From Mangifera indica (lineage: Eukaryota > Streptophyta > Magnoliopsida > Sapindales > Anacardiaceae), in contig NW_025401192.1 of NCBI RefSeq assembly GCF_011075055.1, positions 32,303 to 96,302 of the forward strand: a DNA stretch of 64,000 bases, written 5' to 3'. Positions 63,142 to 64,000 of this stretch are shown in pieces. A program made the translations under genes and the position numbers. The notes beneath the pieces are model-generated. The model made no database searches, was not told the DNA's origin, and saw only the letters and a program-made list of their open reading frames with translations. Position 1 is the stretch's first letter, and every line of letters starts with the position of its first letter.

Positions 63142-64000
63142 AGGGAAATTTCTTATAAGAATTATTGGGTTTTGCCAAAACTCATTAAACCAGCCATGTC
63201 TCGGTAACCTAACAATGACAGAATAAATCAAATATACAATTATAAAAGGAAAGTATATAATTACTCATACAATATATTTTTAGAGTAACATATAAGAGTG
63301 GTGTTTGTAAATTAAACTTTTGACTTAATTGATTTAGTGATTATAAGATTGGTTATTGAATTTAAAATTTTATTTATTCAGTATGGTTGATTTAAAGGAG
63401 TCGATTCGGTTTAGATGAGGTTTTTTATAAAAAAATTAACATATAGGAGTTTTTTTATTGTTATATAAAAAATATTCCATACAGTTGCAAATTGATGGGT
63501 GCAAAATGTGGTGGTATCCATTACTAATAATTCAATTCCTCTGTATAAAGAAAAATAGTTTATTTTTTAATAAATTAAGAACTCTGTGAGTATTAGTTCG
63601 AAAGATAAACACGGGGCACATAAGCAAAATAGTTTGATCTTGATGTGTTTACTGTTTTGTGATTTTGGCCCAAATTAAGCCTCTTCCATTCTTCTGACCT
63701 TTCCCTTGTATTATTAATGAAGTTACTTAACGAGGATTAAGTGCGTGATAATGAACAATGACAATATGACATATCAGAGAAAGTAAAAAAGGAAAACTAG
63801 AGCCCCTACCTATCCCATCCATTAAGAATTTGATATTCATCAATTTGGAAGTAGCTGTAATTGTTCAATTTCTCTTCGTGTCTCCATCTCATTTGTTTTA
63901 AATATTATTATTACTCCAAACCACTCCTATATATCTGCTTCCCATTTGGTATCACTTTGGATGATTATTCATTGCCATTTAATGTTTTATTATATATATA

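Larger units (their letters stand above)
61798..64000. other. Region downstream of E2F
   Basis: Begins with the E2F 3' untranslated region. I saw no further gene. It includes an E2F-site-like motif at 62457-62466, an AT microsatellite at 63094-63141, and AT-rich DNA at 63280-63440 that resembles 34400-34560 (shared ATTGAATTTAAAATTTATT and AGTATGGTTGATT-type phrases). Confidence 0.5.

Overview
This window is nuclear DNA of a flowering plant, almost certainly a eudicot. The genes have many short introns with GT/AG borders in an AT-rich background, the five recognisable genes are all plant families, and the space between them is full of plant-type transposable elements. No organelle, bacterial or viral gene block was seen. 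I could not run any search, so family names come from recognising the reconstructed proteins.

Five protein genes can be supported. (1) 4290-13831, minus: TT9/GFS9, a CLEC16A-family membrane-trafficking protein; 18 exons were reconstructed and the usual C-terminal exon(s) are missing from the window. (2) 26368-27756, minus: an intronless secreted pepsin-type aspartic protease. (3) 40336-42787, plus: a seven-exon LOG cytokinin-activating enzyme, most like Arabidopsis LOG7. (4) 45583-48775, minus: a seven-exon chloroplast 2-Cys peroxiredoxin (BAS1). (5) 57483-61797, plus: a fourteen-exon E2F transcription factor, most like E2FA. Reading frames and splice phases close across every junction given. 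The genes are not an operon and have unrelated jobs (trafficking, proteolysis, hormone activation, plastid redox, cell cycle). The LOG / peroxiredoxin / E2F order does resemble neighbour pairs in Arabidopsis, which suggests an old conserved block.

Layout by region: 1-4260 holds two copia retrotransposons, a minus-strand one inserted in an older plus-strand one, at the 3' side of TT9. 13832-26367 is repeat-rich: a 1.7-kb Mutator-like element with perfect 9-bp target duplications and an internal minisatellite (15898-17589), a 304-bp hAT-type MITE with perfect ends (17660-17963), a fold-back element (about 18180-18930) and copia gag relics (20880-22400). 27757-40300 is very AT-rich, with microsatellites, a copia RNase H relic and a 230-250 bp tandem duplication. 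48776-57482 holds more MITEs and three fold-back Mutator-like copies. 61798-64000 is non-genic as far as I can see.

The most notable non-gene structure is an AT-rich, roughly palindromic MITE-like repeat of about 100-160 bp occurring at least thirteen times, plus a fold-back element family with five members sharing one terminal motif. I found no convincing new biological system; the best leads are the truncated or interrupted TT9 3' end and the minisatellite-bearing Mutator-like element.
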